Source: Cyclostephanos tholiformis
Lineage: Eukaryota > Bacillariophyta > Thalassiosirophyceae > Thalassiosirales > Thalassiosiraceae
Assembly: GCA_036939975.1 (NCBI GenBank)
Contig: JALLPB010000722.1
Location: forward strand, 1-13,369
Length of the DNA: 13,369 nt
Direction of reading: 5' to 3'
The position numbers and the translations under genes were made by a program. Of the stretch, positions 1-9,336 are shown piece by piece; position 1 is the first letter of the stretch; each line of letters opens with the position of its first letter. Below the pieces are notes generated by a model, which worked only from the letters and a program-made list of their open reading frames with translations, did not search any database and was not told where the DNA came from.

Positions 1-119
1 ATATGAGTGGAGCAGGTGGCAATTTATTGGCGGGTGGGGGAGGAGATGTCATTGTCCATGGTGGCAGTGGAGGCAGCAAACAAGGGGAGGACAACACCAA
101 TACAGATGGGGGGAGTTGA
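1..119 (+). CDS. Possible 3' end of a glycine-rich reading frame (partial)
   Basis: A frame open from the left edge ends at a TGA at 117-119. From the ATG at 3-5 it gives 38 residues, rich in Gly, Ser and Asn (GAGGNLLAGGGGDVIVHGG, then a polar tail). No domain can be recognised. It could be the C-terminal tail of a gene entering from the left, a fragment of the mobile element whose transposase relic lies just downstream on the other strand, or chance. It is more GC-rich than the AT-rich DNA after it, which mildly favours real coding. Low certainty. Confidence 0.22.
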   Translation, partial: MSGAGGNLLAGGGGDVIVHGGSGGSKQGEDNTNTDGGS

Positions 120-168
120 AAACAATGGATAATTATTTGTTATGAATTTTATCAAGTAGCAGAAGTAC

Positions 169-233
169 AATTTAATTGAACTAGTTATTAATTACAGGGG
201 GCAAATTTAATTGAACCAGTTATGCATTACTGG
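169..233. repeat. Imperfect direct duplication (2 x 30 bp, 35-bp period)
   Basis: Positions 169-198 and 204-233 align without gaps at 26 of 30 bases; both begin AATTTAATTGAAC and share AGTTAT and ATTAC. The second copy contains the stop codon and last codons of the transposase relic, so the duplication starts inside the element's coding end and runs into its 3' flank. It may be a subterminal repeat of the element or a later local duplication. Confidence 0.6.
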
Positions 234-464
234 GAGCACAAAGTCAACGTTTGCATTGCGATCAAGTGGTCCTGCATAAAAACTTTGCAATTGATTAATG
301 CCAACAGTTTTTGCTTGGTAAATATATAATAATATCATCATCAAGAGAGTCATCTTTTGCTCCCCATGAGTCTCAAAATTTGTTCTATCTTTGATATGCG
401 GCATTGATGATTGAAATGCTTGCATCCCCCACTCTGCCAACTGCCGCATTGAATTTAATTCCAT
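207..464 (-). mobile_element. PIF/Harbinger-type (DDE_Tnp_4) transposase C-terminal relic
   Basis: The 85-residue minus-strand frame contains SMRQLAEWGMQAFQSS, then IKDRTNFETHGEQKMTLLMM, then LLYIYQAKTVGINQLQSFY. From family knowledge this matches the end of DDE_Tnp_4 transposases of the PIF/Harbinger superfamily as found in algae and oomycetes: an R-Q-x-AEWGM block whose Glu is the likely third catalytic acid, a LKDR-type block, a conserved E/H-G-E stretch, and an LLYNxRAxxVGINQ helix. Nothing recognisable as the two catalytic aspartates is visible upstream on the same strand (465-1430). The frame is closed by a TGA four codons before the first Met, so only the terminal part survives. It cannot encode an active enzyme. 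The family call is by eye. Confidence 0.62.
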
Positions 465-2064
465 TAATGTGAAAGGTCAACTTTAGAGGATTTTTATGAC
501 ATACCAGAGAAGAAAATTGAACGTTGAGCCTAATTTTTTTCATTATTCTCATTTATCGAAATTAGTAGCATGTGGGATTTTTCCTTTTGGGACATAAAAA
601 GTTGTTGCAAAATAAGAAAAATCAAATATTATTATGGAATAAATCAAGATAAAAAGAAGAAAATGAAAATATAAGTCGGTTTAAAGGCTCGTATGCCCAA
701 TTCATGGGCTTATATGCACCATTTACAACCATTTTAATTTTTTAAGGTAGTAAGGGCTATCATTCTGCTTCCAGTGATCACACTCAATGCCATCAAGGCA
801 ATTAAGGAGATGGCATTCAGTGAGTGCTTAGCCATGGGCTGCTGCCACTGGATGAGATAACTCTAGGGGGTGTACATTTTATGGCTGCACTACAAGAAAT
901 TGTCATAACATCCACTGTCAAAGAAATTGATGACAGCATAATCAAAAGCAACTCAAATCTAACAAATGTAGAGTACTGTGATGAGATTGAGGAGTTTGTT
1001 TCCTGTGAGGCAGGCGATGCTTGAGTGGTGGAATCAGGGTCTTACTGAAAAATCTCTTAGTAATTCTTATTGCTTCTTGGCCCAATGCAACATTGAAGAG
1101 CATGTTTTGGGTCTCGCCTTGGTAAGCAGCTGGCAGGTCAATATGTACCATTAACTAAGAAGCAATTCTACCATCTTCACTGAGGGTATGAATGCTTACT
1201 TTGATACCATCAATTTAAAGCTTTCCATCGATGAAAATTTGTTGCAAGAAGCTCCCATTCTGTTTCCACGACAGTTTGGCTTAGATTATGGTATAGTTTG
1301 AATGTTCCATCCTTCCTGTAACTGTTGTTGTGTATGACAAGGACAGGTGCATAAAGAAGATGGCGATGGCAATAAAAACAATGCCAGTAGTTTTTTGCAA
1401 AGCAATGAATGCAAAATGAATTTAGCAAGTGATAACTAATAATGCTTCAATTTTATGTTCAATAGAAAAGATTTTTTCATGTTATTTTTAAAAACACTTC
1501 ATTAAGCTGGTGTCGTAAGACACATGTCCCACCCATAAATCTTAAACTCAAAACTCAGTTTAACTGGTGATGGCTGTCTTGCTCATGTCCTTTGCAACCA
1601 TGTACTCATCACCAATGTTATTAAATATTATTAGTGTTTACATTCATGCACATATTTATCTAAAACTTATAAGAGAGGAATCCATATGGTATAAGTTATT
1701 GTGTGAGATTTCTGTTGATTAATTTGGCAGGTCCTCATTGCAATATGAAAATTACTATTGTTGAACAAAGTTGGGCCACAAAAGAAGAGATATTAAGGTT
1801 GTGAATCCCTTCATTTGCAACCAATAGTAAGATTTATCATCTTGAGAACAGCCGACTTCCCTCAATTATAGGCTTTTCTGTTTTGATTAACCCAAAGGGT
1901 GGTAAATTGAGAGCAATAAACAAATCGATGGCAGTGAAGTTGTTGTGCTTATCCTATATGCTGTTAATAGATTCTTTACAAATTGGTGGGTTTGTATCAT
2001 AGTTGATGAATGGCAGCTCCTCTTAGCCCCCCAAAAAATGTTATATGAATTGTGCATACTCTTT
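465..2064. other. AT-rich stretch without a recognisable gene
   Basis: All six frames are broken by many stops. The longest open frames (plus 824-1024 and 1945-2208; minus 942-1151 and 1210-1428) are 66 to 87 residues long and match no family I recognise. Base composition is markedly more AT-rich than the gene-bearing right side. With the transposase relic next to it, the region is best read as decayed mobile-element DNA plus the 3' flank of the bromodomain gene. A short inverted repeat, GCCCA-ATTCA-TGGGC, lies near 695-710. No tRNA-like structure or long terminal inverted repeat was seen by eye. Confidence 0.4.
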
Positions 2065-5000
2065 CTAGGCCAACCCCAACGCCTTCAGGCGTTCCGCATT
2101 CCGAGCAACACGTTCAGCACGCATCTGCTCATACTCGCTCAGTTCCACTTCTTCCTTGCTCCCTTTGTCGTCATCGGTAGCGACGGCAGTCTGGCGTCTC
2201 TTGCGTAATATTTCTTTTTCATCGAGAACATCAAGCGGCGAAAAAATCTGATTGTAGTAATACTCATGACTGGGCATGACTGTGCCTGCTCCAAAGTAAG
2301 TCCGCGTCTGTGCATCATCCAACACACCCTCGGAGAGCGAACTGTCAACTTCTTCGAGGTGGCCGCTAGATACAAGACCACGTAAGACCCAACGCAAAGC
2401 CGGTATGAGGTATTGCTCCCTAATCTCCCAAATGATTGCGTCGGTCCTCTCTGACGGTGATGATGCCGGGAGGACACGACCAAGGTAAGGAGGGAAGGAT
2501 CCATTGGCATACTTCCCCAAACCACCCTCTAGTGTGAAATAATTGGGCGGTTGAGCACGGTATAACTTAGCGTAGAAACACTCATGGATCGTTTCGTGGA
2601 TGCCCTCGGCTCCTAGGCGGCTTCTGCATACCGTTGGGATGGTTGGAAATTCATCAATTGCATTGCATGAGATCGAATCTTTCCATTCACTGTCATCCAC
2701 TGACGCTTTTTTGGATAGAAATACCTCAGAATTTATCAAATAATACTCAACTCCAGCTATGGTGACTGGCGATTGCTGGGAGGAAGTTGAATTCGCAAAT
2801 TTGTAAGAGGACACATCTACCTCGTCAGCATAATTCTGAGGCGCATGCCGTTCCCTCGTCGATCTGCGTACTGTGCCAGAGGCATTCTCTTGCTGTTGTA
2901 ATTGCATGAGCAATAGCATCTCATCGTCGTCCGTTGTTTCCTTCTCATTCGTAACATCGCCCTCCTCGCCGCATTTGGCTCCTATACCTGTGTCTTCCTC
3001 CTTAGTATATCGACAGCTCCACAACTCTTGAGGGAGAGCAAATTTCCCGATATTTGATTGGATCTTAATATGAGGAAAGGCACCGCCAGATAAAAACTCA
3101 TGCGGCGTTTCAGGTACTATGAATGGTTGTTCAATTGCCATGAAGGGGAAATCGTCCTTGCCCAATTTGTTCTTTGAACTGCCCTTTGGCTTGGCAGTGC
3201 TGTTTCTTCTTATCTTGTTCTTCCTGGACTTTCTCTTGCCGGTGCCAGGATCATCATATTCATCATCGTCTTCACTCTCATACATGTACATGTCAGCATC
3301 ACTATCCTCATCGACATAAATGCTCTTCTTGCCATCTCCTGCTCCTCCCCTTCGACTTCTTCCGGAAGAAGATTTCATACTATTAGTAATATTCATGTCC
3401 TGCCCCTGACCCCGCCATACTGCCTTGCTAACCACCTGTTGAATTTTCTTGGCGACATTTTTCTTAAGGATAGCGGCATCACCTGTGATCCAACTTGTAT
3501 CACCATTATACTTCATACAATTATCAAAAATCAACATGAGGTCATCATGAAAATCTCCGTATAGCATCCGGTACACAGGGTGATCTGTCCCATCATCGTC
3601 ATCCAAATCACCAGCATTTGCCCCAGGCTGTTTATTATAGGGACATATATAGCTGTATTTACCATTAGAGAGATTTTTCTCTAAAGTCGAAACATCCTTG
3701 TTGAGATGAAGTGAGGCGATAAAAATACAGTGAAGATGAGAAGCCGTGACGAAAAATCAAGATCACTTGGACTGCTTCTGCTACAAAACGTACCATTGGA
3801 TTCTTCACCACCGTGGGGTAATCGAATAAACCAAGATCTAAATAGTTCAAAGGCTCGAGAAACGGTCCAATTTTGGACTGATTCTTCAGATACGTAATAA
3901 TCGAGGAGCAAGCAGTATACGCTTCCGAACCTTCACAGAATTCATGCATCTCAATGGTGTATATTGAACAAAATATTGATGAAGTCATTGATGTGATCAG
4001 AGATACATCCGTGAGGGAGAATGTTCCGTCAAAATTTTCAACAACTGTCGACCAAAAGGCAACACTCGAGGATGTTTTCTCCATTCCAACATTTTCTTTG
4101 TTATTGGCTATCTTAGCTTTTACCATATGGTCAGCGTCATCTTCGAGCAGAACCAGTATTTTATTTTTGACATCAGAATGATCATACTTGCCACCGTCTA
4201 AATTTTTGTGAACGACGTCATAGCCAGCAATTATACCGTACAAAATCTGGAATTTCCCCTCCTCTCCGCATTTTGGTTGTGGGGTTAAAATGACTCTTGA
4301 ACCATATCGATTTCGAAAAGGATGCGGTCCTACCAACAGAGCCTGATGTTTGATATTATCACCTTGATACAACTGAGATTTGGCAGATGTGCCAATATCG
4401 CTTTTGTTCTGATGGATCTTGCGATGCAACATCGCTGCCTCAACACCCGCACGCGCCTGACCCTCGGTAAGGATCATGTATTTGATATCCATGTCTTTGT
4501 TCTCGTCGGTAACCATCTCCGCAGCTACTGATCCTTCTGAGGCAATATCCGATTCGGCCACAGGCAATGCCCGGAAACGCATACGGCGCTCAACAATCCT
4601 ATTATCTTGAGGACGTGCACTTCCCACTGCAGCTACCTTTGTGGACAATGGAACGCCATCTTCAATCGTTGCGTCCTCCACTATCTTGAGTGAAGGTGTG
4701 TACGATACGATTCTATACCAATAACACTTTTCATTCATCAATTGGGCATCACCACTACCACTAGCGACATCGTCATCTCGGGATGGACGCAGTGGAGAAA
4801 ATTGTGGACGATAAATAACTTTTCCAATGAGTGCGTGGCCATCAGTACTGGTGTACCATTTGGCTTTGTCAGCACACCCAGAAATGGCGTCAAAATTATC
4901 ATTGCTGTTCTCTTCAGCCTTCGCATAAGCGAAATACTTCCAATCCTCGGCATCTGCAGTTCCCTCCACCTCGTCAGCGGCAGTGGCAATGGCCAATGTA

Positions 5001-8000
5001 GAAATTTGTAACAAAGTCCCGTGAGTTTCACTACTGCCACTTCCCTTATCAATCGCCTTCATCAATGCATTACGTAAAGCCAATTCGGTACGATGGAGGT
5101 TGCATATGTAATTTTCGAGGGATTCAAGTTGGGACTTCAAATGGTGGTCCATGGCTGGTGCAGCAGCGGAAGATGCTGAGGCGGTTCCTCCAATTGATGA
5201 CAATTTATAAGCAACCTCATCTGCATCAATCCTTCCTACATCAGCGGCATACGCTGGCTCTCCCAGCTCACAGTCATCGTCGTTGCGCTTCCCTTCGATG
5301 TTTAATAGTTTTGTAGACGCGATCTCGATTTCATTGTAATTGTCAACAAACCTCACCAACGGACCAGATTCGTTCAACGTTTCCCAACAAATGCCATCAC
5401 TCCCAGTTACATTAACGATCAACCGTCCGACCTTACCCAACTTGTATACCAAATGCCCCAACGCCAAACGTAATTTCCTCATTTCTACCACTCCACCACG
5501 TGAAGTGTCATAATTTTCAGGGAATATAACCCTCTTCAGATTCATCAGCGACAAACTACCACCTAGGTCACAGCGACTAGCCTGATGTAACAATCTCATG
5601 AGTGTATCACAGAGTTGATCGCGCGACATTGACGTGTTTCCTCCATAGAAAACCGGTTCACCAGCGGCGGCGGCGACTGCTCGTCGGGCGGTACGACGAC
5701 GCTTCGCGAGGGGATTGTCATCGTCGATAGCTTCGAGAGCTGCTGCTGCAGCCAGGGATCGTGCAAGCTCCTCATCGTTTTGAGTGATGTCGACGGCGGC
5801 GACAGGGACCAGGGGGGCCTCCATTGAAGTCCTGGTTGGCGCTTCAGCATGAGCACTTTGCAACTCTCCGCCAAACGTGATCGATCCAACACGCGCCTCG
5901 ACGCCTTCCGACGCAATCATATCCTTGATCAATTCTCGACTGGCGTCCTTCCACAACGGGAATACGGTGTAACCATCGCCGTGGATGCAACGGAATCTCC
6001 ACAATTCAAAGGATTTCTGGGAACGGTACGCACGTTCCAAATCTGCACTTCGTTTCTGAAATTCGGCCCTACGCTCGATGCGACGTTGCTCGCGACGGCG
6101 TTGCCTGTCCTCGATCGCCTTGTGTCTGGCTTCGATTTCTTCCGGCGTGACTGTGACGGGGTATTCCTTCTCGTCGTCACCCGCCTCGTCGTCAGACTCG
6201 AGCAGAAATGTGTGAGGCGCGAATCGACACCTGGCGAAGCTGGCCGGCTCATATTCCCCCAGATCCGCGACCTTGTCTCCTGTGGTGCACAGCAAATCCG
6301 TTACGTAACGATCCAAGGACTTTCGGCTATTTTGACTCGTAATTTGCACCATATCCTCTTCATCCAACAGGCATTCTGGCGTGACGATCTGATTTTCAAT
6401 GCCGCGCACTATCGCCGACTGGACGGACGCGGGGGAGAGATATCGGTGCTTCCGCCCAAGTTGATCGATGATGAGGCAGGGGTTCGGATCAAAGAAGGGA
6501 TCGTTGTCGACCTTTTCCGACTCAGCGTCCTCGTCCTCTTCACCACCATCGCCCTCCCCCCTTTCCTCGTCTGGCAGCATCCCCAGCATTTTCAGAAGGT
6601 ACAACGCCGTTATCCCACCGGAGGCGTCTTCGCGAGGCAGCAGACTCCCCGCACCACCACCCCCTCCTCCACCGCCTCCGGTGGCGAGACCATCGCGATT
6701 GTTTGTAATCCCTCCACATGCGAACGAGGCGGCGGCGCCGTCCTCGGCATAATTCACGACGGCACGGGCACGCGAGCTTCGACGCACCTCCGTTGGCGGG
6801 GGGGCAAGACCCCCCCGGGCGCCGCCGCGGCAGGAAATGGCCAAGTCCTTCTCCCGCTCGAGGCGCTCGCGTTCCTTCCTAGCATCGCACTCGGCGTAAT
6901 AGTCGTCCATCGATCCGCGAGACATGGCGAAATCGTACGCGATCGTGCACGCCAGCCTCACGCGCTCGGCAATCCTCGAGGGGGCGAAATTCGCCTCGGC
7001 CTTCACCCTTGCGCGATAACGCTCGAGCTCCGAATTCGTTAGCCTCATCTTGCCCCGACGCTTTCGACGTCCCCGATCAAGTTCTGCGTCGTCTCCGTAG
7101 TCGTCACTGGCATCGTCGTCGGAGTCGATGTGCGTTGGTGGGTCGGGCGGGACGAAGCCGGGCATGTACTGGTTCGGGTGCCTGAGGTAATACCCGAAGT
7201 CCCCACCATCGCGATTGATCGCGTCTCCATCCCGTACCTCGCCCTTGCCGACTTCGAGATTATTCGTCCTACTGGATCGCAGCCTCTCAAGGAGCAATTC
7301 CGACCGAATGCGCGTGGCGACCTCGCGTCTCAATTCCAAGGCAGCGACCACGACCAGACGCGGTAGTATCGAGCATTCCACCTTCCACTCAAGCGCCAGT
7401 TGCCTGCGGGCGGTCGTGGCGTGCACGTGACGAGCTATCGCGTGGGCCATCTCCTCCGACGTGGAAGACTTCGGGTCGGTCCCTCCATTGTTCGCCCGTC
7501 CTCCCCCTACTCGACGTCGCTTGATTTTGGAGGTGGCGCGATTTTCGTCGTCCTTCCCAAGGAGGCACGCCGCGAGCTCGGGGCCCGTCAGGTCCTCGAC
7601 GTATCCCGACCCCGACGACGTCGAGTGTCCGTCCCAAAGAATGCGAAAAAGCGCAACGTCCTCCCGTCGTCGTTCGATGGGGAATTCCCCCTCGCTATCG
7701 TGATCGTGGCATTCGCTCCCCCCCCTGGATGAGAGCGGGGGAGAGTACCCAACGACGGTCCCATACGCGTACGGCATGTTTAGGACGTACCCCCCCCCGC
7801 CGCCGCCGCCACCGCCCCCGCCGCCACCGCTGCCAACGACGACCTCGTCCCCCCCACCCCCGACGTACGCTATGAGGTTTCGATTTGGCACGTGAGTATC
7901 GTAATTCGGACCGTAGCGGAACGTCGTGGTCGTCGACGACGACGACTTCGTCGTGACGGGGGCGGTGAACTTCGAGTAGGAGAATCCATCGACGATTGTG

Positions 8001-8029
8001 GCGGCAACCCCCGCGACGTCGTCGTTCAT
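2065..8029 (-). CDS. Large bromodomain-containing protein, two exons
   Basis: Probable nuclear acetyl-lysine reader. Exons are complement(3794..8029) and complement(2065..3696); together they give about 1955 residues. The bromodomain spans about 1368-1500: a first helix (YTACSSIITYLKNQSK), GPFLEPLN, YPTVVKNPM|DVSTLEKNL across the intron, then FHDDLMLIFDNCMKYNGD with the expected acetyl-lysine-binding Asn at 1476. About 30 extra, partly acidic residues (about 1427-1457) separate NPMDVSTLEKNL from the FHDDLMLIFDNC helix. The rest is mostly low-complexity or charged: Gly runs near 68-83 and 450-460, an acidic patch near 300-316, an Arg/Glu-rich helical stretch about 625-680, and a basic nuclear-signal-like stretch about 1560-1590. 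Two RRSxRxR...NYA motifs lie at 416-429 and 1689-1704, and the protein ends in YEQMRAERVARNAERLKALGL. The Met at 8029 is preferred (G at -3); an in-frame Met at 8143 has T at -3 and would add 38 UTR-like residues. The bromodomain is clear; I do not recognise the overall family. Confidence 0.85.
3697..3793 (-). other. 97-nt GT-AG intron inside the bromodomain
   Basis: On the minus strand the donor follows ...AATCCAATG as GTACGT, and the acceptor is ...TCAACAAG before GATGTTTCG. The intron is phase 0. Its length is not a multiple of three, which is why the two coding halves sit in different frames. Removing it joins YPTVVKNPM to DVSTLEKNL, the usual bromodomain continuation (NPMDLxTIxxxL). Downstream, exon 2 is 1632 nt, exactly 544 codons including the stop. 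Confidence 0.88.
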
Positions 8030-8326
8030 GGCCACCGGGGGTAGGACGATGCGGTCGAATGTCAATCGGTCCGATCGGATCTGACGATGCGGTATTTTCG
8101 GACGGATTAGAGGATGTATGAGTGAAACCGAGGGATGAAACATGCACGAAAGGGAATGGGGGATAAGAGAGGTCCATTACCGCTCCGCCCATCCACCCAC
8201 CCACTCCACCCATACACTGCCCTCCCGACGACCTAAAGTCGTTTATTTCATTTGGGGGGATCAATCGATCATCAATCATCAATCGTCAATCATCAATCAT
8301 AGTCGCACATTCCACCCCACCCATAG
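8030..8326 (-). promoter_or_regulatory. 5' flank of the bromodomain gene / spacer to the upstream gene
   Basis: This 297-bp gap separates the stop of the low-complexity gene from the preferred start of the bromodomain gene and must hold the 3' UTR of the first and the promoter and 5' UTR of the second, unless the two are one gene. It contains a heptamer tandem repeat at 8268-8300 and, on the minus strand, a plausible unused splice acceptor ending ACGACTTTAG near 8232. No clear TATA box was seen. Confidence 0.35.
8268..8300. repeat. Heptamer tandem repeat (ATCATCA, 4.7 copies)
   Basis: Units read ATCATCA, ATCATCA, ATCGTCA, ATCATCA, ATCAT: one substitution in 33 bases. It lies about 240 bp upstream of the preferred start of the bromodomain gene. 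It could be a simple minisatellite or a cluster of factor-binding sites; the sequence alone does not decide. Confidence 0.75.
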
Positions 8327-9109
8327 TCAAAGTGAAAATAACAAACAAACAAACAACAATCGTTTCAACATCCTCACCCCCCCCCCCCCCCCGTTCTCCC
8401 CAAAATGATACGAGGTCCTAGAATCGCACCAACCCGGACCGCTAACGACATTACGCACCTCGTTATCGGAAATCGTTTCCGTCGTCGACGCCGCCGCGGA
8501 TGCAGAGGACGACGATGCCGACGTCCCACCATCTCGATAACGACGATCGACGTCTGCACGATCAATGGCAAGCGCGTCGCCGTCGTCTCTCACGTCATTT
8601 TCTCCTCGTCCTCCTCCCCCCCCTCCCCCCCCAATCTCGATTATGCCATCATCCTCCCCCCTTCCTCCCCCCCGATCGCCGTCGATGTCATTGCCGTCGA
8701 TGTCATTGCCATCGCCGACATCGCGATTACGATGACATTGACGAAAGTAGGAATATTCGACGGGTAGGCTCCGAACTACCGCGCGACGGACGCGTCGGTT
8801 CAGGCGGGACATACCGTTGCCAACGACGTCATCTTCGTCGTCGTCGTCGTCGTCGCGGTCATTTACTTTATTCTCGCTGATATCGACCGCGTATATCCAG
8901 GATCGTCCCCCCCCCTCCTCCTCGTCGTTCTTGTTGTTGTTGTTGTTGTTGTTGCTGCTGCTGCTGCCAGTAGTGGACGACGGGACGAAAAAGGACGTGA
9001 TTAGCGACGACGTTGACGACGACGAGGATCCCCCCCTCCTCTTCTTGGAAATATCGAGATCGCCTCCACCGCGTCCTCCCGTCGACGCTGCTCGGCGGTT
9101 ACGTGCCAT
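8327..9109 (-). CDS. Low-complexity protein with weak PCNA-box-like N-terminus; 3' end uncertain
   Basis: 260 residues as read; family not recognised. The start has an excellent context (ATCATGG: A at -3, G at +4). Visible parts: a basic N-terminus (MARNRRAAS, then KKRRGG at about 23-28); a Ser run leading into SSLITSFFVPSS at about 34-45, resembling a PCNA-interacting box (I then FF at the right spacing) but lacking the Gln; an Asn run; an Asp run near 84-93; a more ordinary segment, RLNRRVRRAVVRSLPVEYSYFRQC (about 101-125); then Gly/Asp/Ser-rich sequence. The frame crosses G16 (plus 8377-8392), and the last 16 residues (VRMLKRLLFVCL...) are suspicious because any error in that run changes them. 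A donor-like GAG|GTGCGT near 8458 and another GGTGAGG right after G16 leave open a further exon, possibly in the next gene. Confidence 0.5.
   Translation of the reverse strand: MARNRRAASTGGRGGGDLDISKKRRGGSSSSSTSSLITSFFVPSSTTGSSSSNNNNNNNKNDEEEGGGRSWIYAVDISENKVNDRDDDDDDEDDVVGNGMSRLNRRVRRAVVRSLPVEYSYFRQCHRNRDVGDGNDIDGNDIDGDRGGGRGEDDGIIEIGGGGGGGGRGENDVRDDGDALAIDRADVDRRYRDGGTSASSSSASAAASTTETISDNEVRNVVSGPGWCDSRTSYHFGENGGGGGVRMLKRLLFVCLLFSL
8377..8392. repeat. C16 homopolymer
   Basis: Sixteen consecutive C on the plus strand (G16 on the coding strand) near the 3' end of the low-complexity gene. Length errors and real slippage are both likely here, so the downstream reading frame is not dependable. 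Confidence 0.9.
8681..8710. repeat. Exact 15-bp tandem duplication in coding sequence
   Basis: GTCGATGTCATTGCC occurs twice back to back. On the minus strand it encodes a repeated G-N-D-I-D unit of the low-complexity protein, so the duplication keeps the frame. Confidence 0.85.
8835..8856. repeat. (TCG)n trinucleotide tract coding for poly-Asp
   Basis: An almost perfect TCG/GTC tract that reads as an Asp run on the minus strand, within the low-complexity gene. Confidence 0.8.
8930..8967. repeat. (TTG)n-(CTG)n compound microsatellite coding for Ser-Asn runs
   Basis: TTG repeats switch to CTG repeats. On the minus strand the frame reads four Ser followed by seven Asn, between the PCNA-box-like motif and an acidic segment. 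Confidence 0.8.
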
Positions 9110-9207
9110 GATATTATTATTATATTATATGATATTTTGGTGTGGTGGTCGGTTGATGCCTTCGACGCCCCTTACGGACTCCGAATGACATTACTGCTAT
9201 CTGACTT

Positions 9208-9271
9208 TCTCTCTGTGCCACACCTCACGAAAAAAATGACAACCAATATTGTATAGTCTCTCTGTGCCACA
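9208..9271. repeat. 15-bp direct repeat pair followed by A-tracts
   Basis: TCTCTCTGTGCCACA occurs at 9208-9222 and 9257-9271. The copies are followed, after 8 and 2 bases respectively, by runs of A. The 49-bp offset suggests a small local duplication that has since diverged. Confidence 0.75.
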
Positions 9272-9336
9272 ACAAAAAAAAACTATAGGTATATTCCACA
9301 TGTACCAACCACATTCCAAAAGATCTGTCGGTCATG

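Noticed and set aside
465..900. Search for the missing catalytic aspartates of the transposase upstream of its C-terminal relic
   Set aside because: Three-frame reading of the minus strand gave only stop-rich sequence; a stretch reading ALTECHLLNCLDGIECDHW is too weak to call.
824..1428. Open frames at 824-1024 (+), 942-1151 (-) and 1210-1428 (-)
   Set aside because: Each is 66 to 72 residues, overlapping on opposite strands, with no family resemblance and no splice-compatible join to the transposase relic that I could find.
5849..7042. 397-codon open frame on the plus strand, antisense to the bromodomain gene
   Set aside because: It lies wholly inside the GC-rich coding part of the minus-strand gene, shows no recognisable motif, and such long antisense frames are common opposite GC-rich codons.
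7695..8282. 195-codon minus-strand frame overlapping the start of the bromodomain gene
   Set aside because: The translation is Arg/Gly-rich noise from the Gly-coding tracts read in another frame. It is kept only as a possible exon path in the fusion idea.
8478..8540. Tight 41-nt GTGCGT...CTAG intron candidate in the low-complexity gene (about 8420-8460)
   Set aside because: Shorter than any intron confirmed by protein homology in this window (97 nt minimum); not needed to keep the frame open.
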